64,000 nucleotides of DNA, from NCBI RefSeq assembly GCF_037126465.1, contig NC_088208.1, positions 41,578,685 through 41,642,684 on the forward strand, read 5' to 3'. Below the pieces are notes generated by a model. That model made no database searches. It was given only the letters and a program-made list of their open reading frames with translations, and was not told the DNA's origin. Both the position numbers and the translations under genes were made by a program. Of the stretch, positions 42,072-53,100 are shown in pieces. Numbering within the stretch: the first letter of the stretch is position 1; each line of letters starts with the position of its first letter. Source of the stretch: Ornithodoros turicata. Lineage: Eukaryota; Arthropoda; Arachnida; Ixodida; Argasidae.

Positions 42072-44515
42072 TCGCTGACTGAGGTTCCGTAGCCAGCCGT
42101 CCTAAATCTGAGTCTCAGTCGTCGTGAGATCGGCAACATTGTGCAACCAGTGTTAGTACCGTACCCAGCAGTTGGGGTATCGACATAGCCGGGGTTTCTC
42201 GATGTTCACCCTCCCCCACCTTTGGTAGTGGGAAACGAGGGGGAAATCCTACTCTCCCATGTCCTCTTTATTTTCTGGCTACGCCGCTGCTACAAAGTGT
42301 AGCCTGTATTGGCATACCGGGATCATATACCGAAATACAAATTGTTTGTAGGTGCAACGACGTCAAAGTATTTTTGATTGAGGATATCGTCTAAGTGGAG
42401 CAGCACGCGAACGATGAAAATCTTTTCTCCTCTCTCGAGTTATTTTCGCTACTTGCTATTATTGGGGCGCCTAATGAAAGCACTCGTGAACTGTATTGGA
42501 TACATCAGTTGAATAACAATTATTAAACTTGGAGCATCCTGCGTTCCATGTCCGGGGGACATTCGTGCAACGTCCAGAAGACGGGGGGTGACTTTTGTGG
42601 GATTTGATGGTGTCTTCTGGGAACTGAAATGCATATCACTACATACTTGTACTTTTATAAACTACGTCCTATTTGCAACGCACACAAACCAGAGCTGAAA
42701 TGTAATCTCTTAACTTGATATCTTTTCCTTGATACTTTTATAAATTATAGCTTTTCAGCAGGCATCGGTTTCAGGACATCCGTTTTGCAGATGTATCTTG
42801 AAATCGGACGTAAAACGGGGAAATGTCGTAATGGCAGCTTTCAACTATTCTAAATAGCCTCGTGTAACCTTGATTAACGTTAACGCTTGGTGTACATCTC
42901 GTAACTATGCCTTCACTGCCATTTACGTTATATAACCTGGTCGCAGTAAAATGAAAACAATTCTGAAACTTGAAGCAAGAATGTGTTTTGTCATGGCTAT
43001 AAGTTTCACCTGGAGCCTTTTTAGTTTGGACGCTATTAAAATTGGAGGAAGGCACTCTTGGATCAGTAAGTACTCGTCATTTGTCCGTTTATGGATTTTT
43101 CTGCACGTAAAAAACGAGTTTTTCGGATGGAATAACATTGAACTTACCTTGACAGCGTCGCTGGAGATGCGGCTATTTCAAGAACCCCAGGTTGAGACCC
43201 AGCCAGCTTTCTCCCTGCGCGCGATAACGTTGTCGGGACAATGAATTGGGTGCCGTTTGTGAAAATTTTATTGCCACTTTTTGCACAAATTGTCAATTGT
43301 GGCATGCACAGCAAGCCCATTTTGCGTCTTGTGGATAATTCATGCTGTCTTTGACAAACATCACCCGCCATTAGACCGCCTGTGGAAAACAACGAGAAAG
43401 TATATTTCATTCACTCCCACACAGGGTCGTAAATATTGGCCTTCACAGATCTCCTCCCATTAGTGTAACCAATATTACTTTTTAGAAACGAAATCAGAGT
43501 TGAGTGATCACTCGGCTCCCGACCAAATAGAAAACGCCGTCAAGAAGATAGGCATGTGCAACGCCCCCTATATCCCTTCCTGATCGAATGTGGGTTAATA
43601 TGCTTTCTGTGAAAGGACATTGACCTCTACGGCAAGACTACAACGTGCTCACTCCGATATTTTTAGGGACGCCGCAAGCAGCAAATGACGTAAAGATCGC
43701 GTCTATATGGTTGCTTCTCACAATAACCATAACTCACTCATGACTTACTTTAGCCTACTTGTATGAGAATCCTAGTCTGTATTTTCATCTGACACATTCT
43801 CGTCTGTAGCGGTAAAGCAAAAGGTTTCGGTCAACACCTGGGACACGTGGCAAAATGCGAACGTCCAGAAGGGTAAAGTCAAAAAGGGGTGAAATCAGGT
43901 GGAAATTTAAGTGGTTGACGGAAAAACAGTTTACTTGACGTGTCAACGGCCGTACAAAAGGAATTGAAAGGTCACGTCCCGTGCCACTTTCTCAGCAAGA
44001 AATGTCGTCCAACCAGATCTGCATAACCCAGTCGCACCTTGGCGGTGTTGACCTTGTTCGCAAAGAATTTGGGTTGACTTTCTAACGGAGAGATCTTCTA
44101 CCGAAAGTCTTTACGTCGGGATGTAATCACAGCGAAGCGTTTAGGTTAACAGCCCTAAATAAAACAGATATGCAACCAATATGTACATGCGCGGGATTAA
44201 TACCACTTGAATATATCCGTTTGGCCTCTTTTATCATCAGCGTCTATGGAATTGTTTCAGGTGACATTATGGAATGAAATTCAAAATACGACATATTTAG
44301 CAGACAAGAGAAATTACGGCCTGTCATTTTTTAGCAAACCTAACTGTCTCGCCGGATGAGCTGGTATTCATGGGCGTAGAAATGACAGCTCGGTGAACGG
44401 CACGATGATTTGTTTACTAAGCACACAATTGGACACGTGGTCCTCTCTGGATTTTAGTCGCTGAGGTTTGACCTCCGTATTGTCCTGAGTGTAGAAGAAC
44501 GCGGTCCCAGTGACA
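42072..44515. other. Non-coding stretch, one possible exon
   Basis: No gene or repeat family is recognised with confidence. At 42951 an ATG in a favourable context (GTAAAATGA) opens MKTILKLEARMCFVM followed by a hydrophobic run, and about 120 bp later the frame meets a strong donor, TCAGTAAGT (about 43066). That is the shape of a first exon of a secreted protein, but no second exon could be linked. Confidence 0.3.
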
Positions 44516-46340
44516 TCACCGTCCCAGTACATTAGGCCTAGGACGTCCACCGAACAGAGGTGGCCGGCTTCCGAACCGACTACGAGATGGTTTTGTTTCC
44601 TGTGTCACTACTGGAGGAGCCTCGGTGGGTTCTTCTTCAGCATCCACCGGTTCTTCGAGTCGTTTGGACGGCTCTGTAGGTTCCTCCTTGTTGATTTGAG
44701 TTGTTGCTGATGGTTCATCGTGTTCTACAGGTTTCTCTTCGACTGGTTTCTTGCCACGATTCCTCAAGAACGCTGGTCGTGGTCTGGGATTTCTCGTGCG
44801 CCCAAACAGACCGGACGCAGAAGGTCCACCTCGCCTTGGTGGTACTGCCGTCGTGGTGCTGCTGGTCGTCGACGATCTGCTTCTCGCTGGCTTGTTTCCG
44901 AAACGTCCTGCTCCGAATCTCTTCTTGGTCGTGGATGCGACTGTTGTTGTTGGTTCTTCTTCGCTAACTGCCTCTTCCGGTTCTTCTTCCTGTCGCCCAG
45001 GTGGAGGGCGACGTCCGAACTGGAGCCTGTTTGGACGCAGAGATGGTCGACGGTTTCTTCGGGGGACGCCAACTGGTTGTCTCGTTGTAGTAGTTGAGGT
45101 CGTGCTGGTCGTCCTGCGCCCTGTTGGAAGTCGGTGACCATGCCCGCCGGGGCGACGTCGGTTTCCAAAGGGTCGTCTAGTCTTTTCGGTCGTCGTCAAT
45201 TCTTCGGTGGTTGTGGTGGGCGGTAATGTAGTTGGTGTTTGCGTTGTAGTTTGCACTACTGTTGTGGTCTCTTCTGGGGCCTTCTTGTTGGTAATTTCGT
45301 TTGTGTTCTGCTGAGATTCTGAAGAGGCGTTCTGCGTTATGCGCTGCTCAAACAATACCCCGCCTGCAGCTGGTTCCGTGAGAACCGCACCTGTCAAGTC
45401 CAAGTTGGGTGGTCCACTTAGAGGTGCCTTGCTGGTGAATGACTCAACTGAGACAGACGAGGGTACTTGGGTGACGGACTGTGGTGTGGACGTTACAGCT
45501 TGTTCGGCTGGAGGTGCCGGCTGCTGTCCCGCGGGTGGCACAGCCGTTGCTGGCTTCGGTTCGAACCTGTTCTGTGGGTTTGGCGTCTTGGCAGCCTTGT
45601 TGCTCTTACCCACCTTGTCGAAGCCCTCCAGGTTTGGGACGTCATCGAAGTTGAGAGAGAGGTTGTTGTTCTTCTTGTTGTCGTCGTCGTAATAGTAGTA
45701 ATAGTACACAACGTACTCGTCCTTGTCCTTATCCTTAGATCCAGCGGCTTTGTCTTTCGGTTCCGCTTTCTTATCGGACTGTATCTCCGATGCTGGTGCC
45801 TTTTGGATTGCCTGTGTAGGAGGTTGGAGGGAACCTATGACCTTGCTGTGACGGAAAGGATCGTTGGACGTGGACACAGATACAGAGTGGGTCTGTTGGA
45901 ACTGCACGAATGGATTCTGCGTAGTAGTGGTGGTGGTGGTGGTCGCCTGCTCCTGGGGAAATTGTCTCGCTTGAGTATCGACGAAGCTCAGATGTTGAGG
46001 TCCGTTATTGTTGAAAGTCTGTTGAGCTGGTAGGTGAACTTGTTGACCATGTAGTTGTACTTGACCAAGTTGATGCTGTTGATTCTGCGGAAAGTGTCGG
46101 AAAGATTGCTGGTCGTAAGTGGTGAATTGCTGTGGGGCTATAAACGTATTTTGCTGGCTAGGAAACTGTGGCTGAGGTCTTATGGCGAACTGTGCGTTAA
46201 AACGTTGTTGGCTCGAGTGACTGCTATCTTGGCCTCCTGGTGGTAGGGCACGAACAAAAACACTGTAGTCGTCTCTCGGAACTTGTCGTAGATTCTGGGC
46301 ATCGCTGGCGCTCAGGGCAGCCAATGTGACCAAGATCAAC
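44516..46340 (-). CDS. Secreted low-complexity Thr/Arg/Pro-rich protein, main exon
   Basis: One large terminal exon runs from an acceptor (TTATGCAG, exon start 46340) to TGA at 44516-44518, giving 607 residues. It has no in-frame ATG; the start codon must be in an upstream exon not found here, joined in phase 2. The exon begins with a hydrophobic LILVTLAALSASDAQ, read as most of a signal peptide. Then follow a Gln/Phe-rich region (45-155) with eight Thr at 133-140, an acidic-Tyr block DEYVVYYYYYYDDD (207-220), a Pro/Thr region with Thr runs (357-386), and three Arg-Pro-Phe-Gly-rich modules separated by Thr and Glu runs (387-607). The polytyrosine and mucin-like Thr tracts recall arthropod extracellular matrix or cuticle proteins. 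I recognise no catalytic domain. Exons are upstream of 46340. Confidence 0.8.
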
Positions 46341-47090
46341 CTGCATAAAGAGCAATATTCAAAGTTTATGGAATGTTCAATGAATTATCGCCAAGGTCTT
46401 TATTCAAACAAACATATATAGAAAAAAATGTACCATATACAAATACTCTCAATAAACCTCCCCGTGTTATGCACAGTGGTGGGCGTCGGTCCTACTATTC
46501 GCGTCTGTTTATTTTGCCCACCAGTAGCTCTCGGGGGGTGAGCAACTTTTGAGCGGATGGCGTTACTACAAGTTCACTGTCGCCATCCGCTCAAACGTTG
46601 CCTGCCTGCGTACTGCTGATGAGGCCCGACTGACGTTTAACTTACAAACATATGCTATACGTGCAGCCAAAGAGCTATTTTTTCCCTATATATATTTATA
46701 TACAGATGGAAAATAGCGGAAGCCTGTACGTTGAGCACATTTTTGTAATTTGATCGTGCACTCCCAGTCGAGGACAGCTCTACGTGGAGCTCTTGGGTTG
46801 GGTAGAGCGAAACATGTGCTCAACGTGCAGCTACAGAGTTTCTGTATATGTACTTGCTGGCTTGCACTGCGGCCTCCACAGGTGGCGCCGTCACCGAGGC
46901 ACACTGTCAGCGCCGACCTAAGATCGTGTCACTTACCTGCGCCGGGCTGAAGAGACTGGGAGTACACAATCAAATTACAAACATATACATATTATATTAT
47001 ATATATATTGAGAAGTTGAAGTTGGGTCGGACGGCAACGTAATTATAGTGAACGCTGAGATAAATGTGAGACAGAAGACGAAGGAAGTAA
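46341..47090. other. Upstream region of the secreted-protein gene
   Basis: It contains a perfect 15-bp inverted repeat (TTTGAGCGGATGGCG, 46548-46562, with 46581-46595) and two related segments (CATATGCTATACGTGCAGC near 46650, CATGTGCTCAACGTGCAGC near 46812) that look like remnants of one repeat. On the minus strand CGCAG/GTAAGTGAC (near 46936) is a good donor, but the frame that would join the 46340 exon has a stop before any ATG, so it could only be a 5' UTR or a tiny internal exon. Confidence 0.45.
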
Positions 47091-47099
47091 CAAAAAAGG

Positions 47100-48165
47100 G
47101 TTTATTAAAACTTAAAAGTTTAAAAGTTAGGGGCGACGTCTACGTTACGGCGGAAGCTCCGCATCCTTCAGGACGAAATAGCTATATGTGGCCACGAGGC
47201 TCATAAGGGGATATATATATAAGAATAAAAGTTTAGGAGACGACCAAGTAAATATAGTTATGAAGGAATGAAAGGCAAAGTAAAAAAGGGGGTTATTTGT
47301 TACAATTTAAATTATTATTAGAAAATTATCTAAGGGTATGGTCAACGTTGCTGCGGAAGTTCCGCCTTCCTCAGAGATAAGTGATTAGTCTTGAAGCTTT
47401 TGTACATATGTGGCATGACGTCACAGTCAGGGTTCGCGCCACCAGTGTGTCAAGCTCGGGAATGTTGTGTCAAGTTCAGACGTGAGGTCATGGTCCTTGG
47501 GGTGGGAAGGGTGTCATGAGTCTGACTGAAAAGAAAAGGAAGCAGTACCTCATCTAAGCAGTTAAAGTTCTTATTGCCGAGAATATACCAGGGTCTTCAT
47601 TAATGGCGGACTGGAATTTGTAAATAAGGTAAGATTCGCGTTGTTCTCGTGATCGATTGGAAGCAAAATTTGAATAAGGAAAATTGAAACTTTGTTAACT
47701 GAATGGCAAGGTTGGCTGAAATGGCGCGAAACTGGGAGCTTTTTCTCTCACGCCTGATCGGTGGTTATTGAACCTAATTCATAGGTCAGACGAAAACGTC
47801 TTTTAGAATTAGGTTCAATAACCACCGGTCAGACGTGACAAAAAAAAAAAAAACTAATTTGCCAGGTTTGCGCCATTTCAGCCATCCGGGTCATTCAAGT
47901 AACGAGGTTTCAATTTTTCTTGTTCAATCAAACTTTGCTTCGGGTCGATCACGAGAAGAACGGTTACCTTACCTTATCACATTCTGCCATCAACGGAGAC
48001 CCTGGTATACTGTCAACAATCTTAGATGAGGTACTGCTTCCCTTTCTTTTCAGCAAGACTCCCTTCCGATCCCACGGGCGATGACCTCACGTCTGGATGT
48101 GACACAACAACATTCCCGAGCTTGACCCACTGTCGACCGCCATGCTACAAAAACTTCAAGAAAGT
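47100..48165. mobile_element. Inverted pair of Penelope-like remnants
   Basis: The segments 47391-47790 and 47800-48165 are inverted copies of each other: for example AAGCAGTACCTCATCTAAG (47542) is mirrored by CTTAGATGAGGTACTGCTT (48022), and the centre is a near-perfect hairpin (GGTGGTTATTGAACCTAATTC at 47760, mirrored at 47805). The left arm continues on the minus strand into two hammerhead-like relics (47341-47378 and 47137-47175). The assignment to Penelope-like elements rests on these relics and the inverted layout; no reverse transcriptase or GIY-YIG domain can be read. Confidence 0.45.
47137..47175 (-). ncRNA. Decayed hammerhead-like motif
   Basis: On the minus strand: CGTC (stem I), CTGAAGGA, a GCGGA/TCCGC stem, GTAAC where GAAAC would be expected, then GACG pairing with CGTC. 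A related but also damaged copy is at 47378-47341 (CTGAGGA, GCGGAA/TTCCGC stem, GCAAC). Both lack the invariant GAAA and should be inactive. Confidence 0.35.
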
Positions 48166-48205
48166 TTCAAGTACTCGGCTTTGAAATGCAAGTTTCGTCG
48201 TTACG

Positions 48206-48425
48206 TTTTTTTTTTTTTTTGATTGCGTGTTAGCACCGCGAAGCAACTGTGGCTATGAGCGGCGTACAGATGTGGACAGACGGAGAGAGGACAGCAGGAA
48301 GGAGTGGGGGTTAGTATGCGTCCTGGGCCGACTTCAGGGGGAACTGTGCCGTCTGGAAAGTCTTGGGAAAACCCAGGGAAAACCTGAGACAGCACAGCCG
48401 GCGGTAGGAACCAAAGGGTTTTTGG
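48206..48425 (-). mobile_element. tRNA-derived SINE, 5' truncated (Ruka-like)
   Basis: On the minus strand it begins near GCCGGCTGTGCTGTCTCAGG, runs through GGTTTTCCCTGGGTTTTCCC and CAGTTCCCCCTGAAGTCGGC, and ends in GCTAACACGCAATC plus a poly-A (T run 48206-48220). The CTGTCT-AGGTTTTTC region matches the body of the SINE fragment at 37.85 kb. The tRNA-related head is missing. The match to tick SINEs is from memory of their general form and is not verified. Confidence 0.7.
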
Positions 48426-50160
48426 GCACAGTAGTTTGTTTCTGACACGAAGATTCAGGAGCCCTGCCGACTGGAGCATTTGAGTTGGTGAGTGAAAACT
48501 GAAGGAGAGCTAGCCATGTTTCCTCTTCTGGTCCCAGAAAAACAACAATCTCTGCGTCCTACACAAGCCAGTTGAAGTGTGCATCATCCAAACCCCATGG
48601 ATATAGAAAGGGCAAGCTATAAGCGTCACACCCACCCACCCGCCTACGGGACGTACACCCCCTCAGGTGAAAATCCTGGGAATGTCCCTGCCATAATGGT
48701 GGAGCAGGTTTAATGAAGGAGCTGTATGTGCGCATGCGCTTTAGGTGTCGTCCTTGTCGCCTACTCCAACAAGTGACTTGAAATGTGCTTCACCTTGCGT
48801 TCTTTTTCTAACGAGTCATATTTAGATTTAGAATGTGTCGTGTCAAGTGAGTTTCTAGAGCGGACTAGTCCAAACAGAGCAGCTCTTACTTAGAGAATTG
48901 GAACAACTCTGCAAAAATGATAAGATAACGGAAGTTATCAAATCCGAGGTTAGCAGTGTTACCCGCTTCAAAGAAACGCTTTTTGGTCAACACCTTTCGA
49001 TCTACTCAGAGCTCACCATGTTCATGCAAAGTAACAATTTCTTGTCACGTGAAAAAATAATGAAAATCCATGAGTACGGTGACAATACTTCTCGAAAGTA
49101 CTTGTAATTTAGCTCGTCTACGTGTGAAAATCATGAACGTTGGGAACTGGATTATCTGCTGCGTTGTAGGATGCACAGAATCTCGTCTAAGTTTACGGTA
49201 TTAGTTGACAGCACTTGGCCTACATGAGAAGCGAGAGCAGATTATAGAAGCACAGAATTTGCAACCGAAATGCGTTGCCTGAATCTAACCATCACGTCGA
49301 CGGTTTGCTAACCCCATATAGCTCTATCCAGTACAAATCCCTCATCTTGGCTTTCAACCGTAGGCGATTCATTTATTAATTGTATTGCATGGGAAAGAGA
49401 CAGACACTACGATCGCTGTCAGGATCCGGTGGAACAATCCACAAGTACGGTTTCCCCGTCCTTCCTTCAGCTGGATAAACAAGGAAAGACAGGTTAAAGA
49501 CGAAACCAGTTTCGCTGCATTCTTTCATTTTCCATGTTCATCTCACTTCTCTGTGGGCCAACGTTTATTGGATCGTCTTTCTTGGCAAAACATTCCCGTA
49601 CTTGGCGATGCCTCCATCTGGTATATGACGCTTTTGTGGGTGTTGAGTGAAATATACCTGTTGCTCCAAGTGATTACTGTTCAATAGACACGAGTGTAAC
49701 GTTCGTTACAAGCCATAATGTAGAAGCAGTAAGAGGCAAAGTAATTTTATATTGGCTACCATTATCTGTGTTTGGTGTAATACCAAAAAGCAAGATTGGA
49801 TCCCGAGAGTATTTACTCGGCTTTTTTAACGGTACTTTCTTCCCGAGAAGGCCACCATCCTGTACTGGCATTCTGATGATAAAAGCATCTTCCCTCCTTC
49901 CAAGGCTAACTACTTCCGAGGCTGTCTCTGGATTACGAAAGACGCCCCGAGCAAGTATTCCTGGAATTCGTAGAAATGTGCCTCTTCAGCGGCAATGTTC
50001 ATTTGGCACGGGAGGTCCAGGTCTAAAGTTCCGTCTTTGCAAGTATGGCTCACAAGTGAAATGCACAAATATTTCTCCTCTTAAACAGAGCGAGAATTGT
50101 TGCAAATCAAAATTTACATTGCGCTAACATTGCAGAAGCAATGTAGAGCTTGCATATTCT
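48426..50160. other. Non-coding stretch, one possible exon
   Basis: Nothing is recognised with confidence. From an acceptor-like TTTCTAG (ending 48858) a frame of 82 codons runs to the TAA at 49107. It has balanced, protein-like composition (for example ELEQLCKNDKITEVIKSE and HLSIYSELTMFMQSNN) and no low-complexity bias. I do not recognise a family. It could be a terminal exon or a transposon-derived remnant. The rest to 50160 shows no clear feature. Confidence 0.3.
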
Positions 50161-50164
50161 TGTC

Positions 50165-53100
50165 GTCTGTCAAGTTATGCGACTGTTGCTTTTGGATGGC
50201 AAGCGGCATCATGGAAGGCAAAACTCCATAGCTTAGTCACAGACGAGGCGTTTTTGCTCAAGTTTTGCTCGAAATAACAAATCTTACTGTTTACAATGAT
50301 GGGGTGAAATCAAAAGGGACGTATCAAGTCACGTGGTTATTGCTTTGGAGTGGCAAGTAGCATCATGGGGAGACAAAACTCCATATCATGAGCACCCTAA
50401 TCGAAGCTTATAAGAGACATTTTTGCTGACGTTCATTTTGTACGATATAACACAAATATTACTGTTTACAACGCAGGGGTGAAAGCGAAGAAGACGTATC
50501 AAATCACGCGATTGTTGCACGGGATGGCAAGTGGCATGATGGGGGACAAAACTCCATATCACGAGAACCCTAACCGAAGCTTATAAGAGACATTTTTGCT
50601 GACGTTCATTTTGTACGATATAACACAAATATTACTGTTTACAACGCAGGGGTGAAAGCGAAGAAGACGTATCAAATCACGCGATTGTTGCACGGGATGG
50701 CAAGTGGCATGATGGGGAGACAAAACTCCATATCACGAGAACCCTAACCGAAGCTTATAAGAGACATTTTTGCTGACGTTCATTTTGTACGATATAACAC
50801 AAATATTACTGTTTACAACGCAGGGGTGAAAGCGAAGAAGACGTATCAAATCACGCGATTGTTGCACGGGATGGCAAGTGGCATGATGGGGAGACAAAAC
50901 TCCATATCACGAGAACCCTAACCGAAGCTTATAAGAGACATTTTTGCTGACGTTCATTTTGTACGATATAACACAAATATTACTGTTTACAACGCAGGGG
51001 TGAAAGCGAAGAAGACGTATCAAATCACGCGATTGTTGCACGGGATGGCAAGTGGCATGATGGGGAGACAAAACTCCATATCACGAGAACCCTAACCGAA
51101 GCTTATAAGAGACATTTTTGCTGACGTTCATTTTGTACGATATAACACAAATATTACTGTTTACAACGCAGGGGTGAAAGCGAAGAAGACGTATCAAATC
51201 ACGCGATTGTTGCACGGGATGGCAAGTGGCATGATGGGGGACAAAACTCCATATCACGAGAACCCTAACCGAAGCTTATAAGAGACATTTTTGCTGACGT
51301 TCATTTTGTACGATATAACACAAATATTACTGTTTACAACGCAGGGGTGAAAGCGAAGAAGACGTATCAAATCACGCGATTGTTGCACGGGATGGCAAGT
51401 GGCATGATGGGGAGACAAAACTCCATATCACGAGAACCCTAACCGAAGCTTATAAGAGACATTTTTGCTGACGTTCATTTTGTACGATATAACACAAATA
51501 TTACTGTTTACAACGCAGGGGTGAAAGCGAAGAAGACGTATCAAATCACGCGATTGTTGCACGGGATGGCAAGTGGCATGATGGGGAGACAAAACTCCAT
51601 ATCACGAGAACCCTAACCGAAGCTTATAAGAGACATTTTTGCTGACGTTCATTTTGTACGATATAACACAAATATTACTGTTTACAACGCAGGGGTGAAA
51701 GCGAAGAAGACGTATCAAATCACGCGATTGTTGCACGGGATGGCAAGTGGCATGATGGGGAGACAAAACTCCATATCACGAGAACCCTAACCGAAGCTTA
51801 TAAGAGACATTTTTGCTGACGTTCATTTTGTACGATATAACACAAATATTACTGTTTACAACGCAGGGGTGAAAGCGAAGAAGACGTATCAAATCACGCG
51901 ATTGTTGCACGGGATGGCAAGTGGCATGATGGGGAGACAAAACTCCATATCACGAGAACCCTAACCGAAGCTTATAAGAGACATTTTTGCTGACGTTCAT
52001 TTTGTACGATATAACACAAATATTACTGTTTACAACGCAGGGGTGAAAGCGAAGAAGACGTATCAAATCACGCGATTGTTGCACGGGATGGCAAGTGGCA
52101 TGATGGGGAGACAAAACTCCATATCACGAGAACCCTAACCGAAGCTTATAAGAGACATTTTTGCTGACGTTCATTTTGTACGATATAACACAAATATTAC
52201 TGTTTACAACGCAGGGGTGAAAGCGAAGAAGACGTATCAAATCACGCGATTGTTGCACGGGATGGCAAGTGGCATGATGGGGAGACAAAACTCCATATCA
52301 CGAGAACCCTAACCGAAGCTTATAAGAGACATTTTTGCTGACGTTCATTTTGTACGATATAACACAAATATTACTGTTTACAACGCAGGGGTGAAAGCGA
52401 AGAAGACGTATCAAATCACGCGATTGTTGCACGGGATGGCAAGTGGCATGATGGGGAGACAAAACTCCATATCACGAGAACCCTAACCGAAGCTTATAAG
52501 AGACATTTTTGCTGACGTTCATTTTGTACGATATAACACAAATATTACTGTTTACAACGCAGGGGTGAAAGCGAAGAAGACGTATCAAATCACGCGATTG
52601 TTGCACGGGATGGCAAGTGGCATGATGGGGAGACAAAACTCCATATCACGAGAACCCTAACCGAAGCTTATAAGAGACATTTTTGCTGACGTTCATTTTG
52701 TACGATATAACACAAATATTACTGTTTACAACGCAGGGGTGAAAGCGAAGAAGACGTATCAAATCACGCGATTGTTGCACGGGATGGCAAGTGGCATGAT
52801 GGGGAGACAAAACTCCATATCACGAGAACCCTAACCGAAGCTTATAAGAGACATTTTTGCTGACGTTCATTTTGTACGATATAACACAAATATTACTGTT
52901 TACAACGCAGGGGTGAAAGCGAAGAAGACGTATCAAATCACGCGATTGTTGCACGGGATGGCAAGTGGCATGATGGGGAGACAAAACTCCATATCACGAG
53001 AACCCTAACCGAAGCTTATAAGAGACATTTTTGCTGACGTTCATTTTGTACGATATAACACAAATATTACTGTTTACAACGCAGGGGTGAAAGCGAAGAA

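Noticed and set aside
44516..46340. Neuropeptide precursor, because of RFG and FGRR motifs
   Set aside because: The motifs are not in repeated peptide units bounded by dibasic sites, and the protein is dominated by Thr, Gln and Glu low-complexity tracts.
46610..46640. Hammerhead core CTGATGAGGCC at 46617
   Set aside because: No GAAA after a closing stem II and no stem I partner; only the seven-base core word matches.
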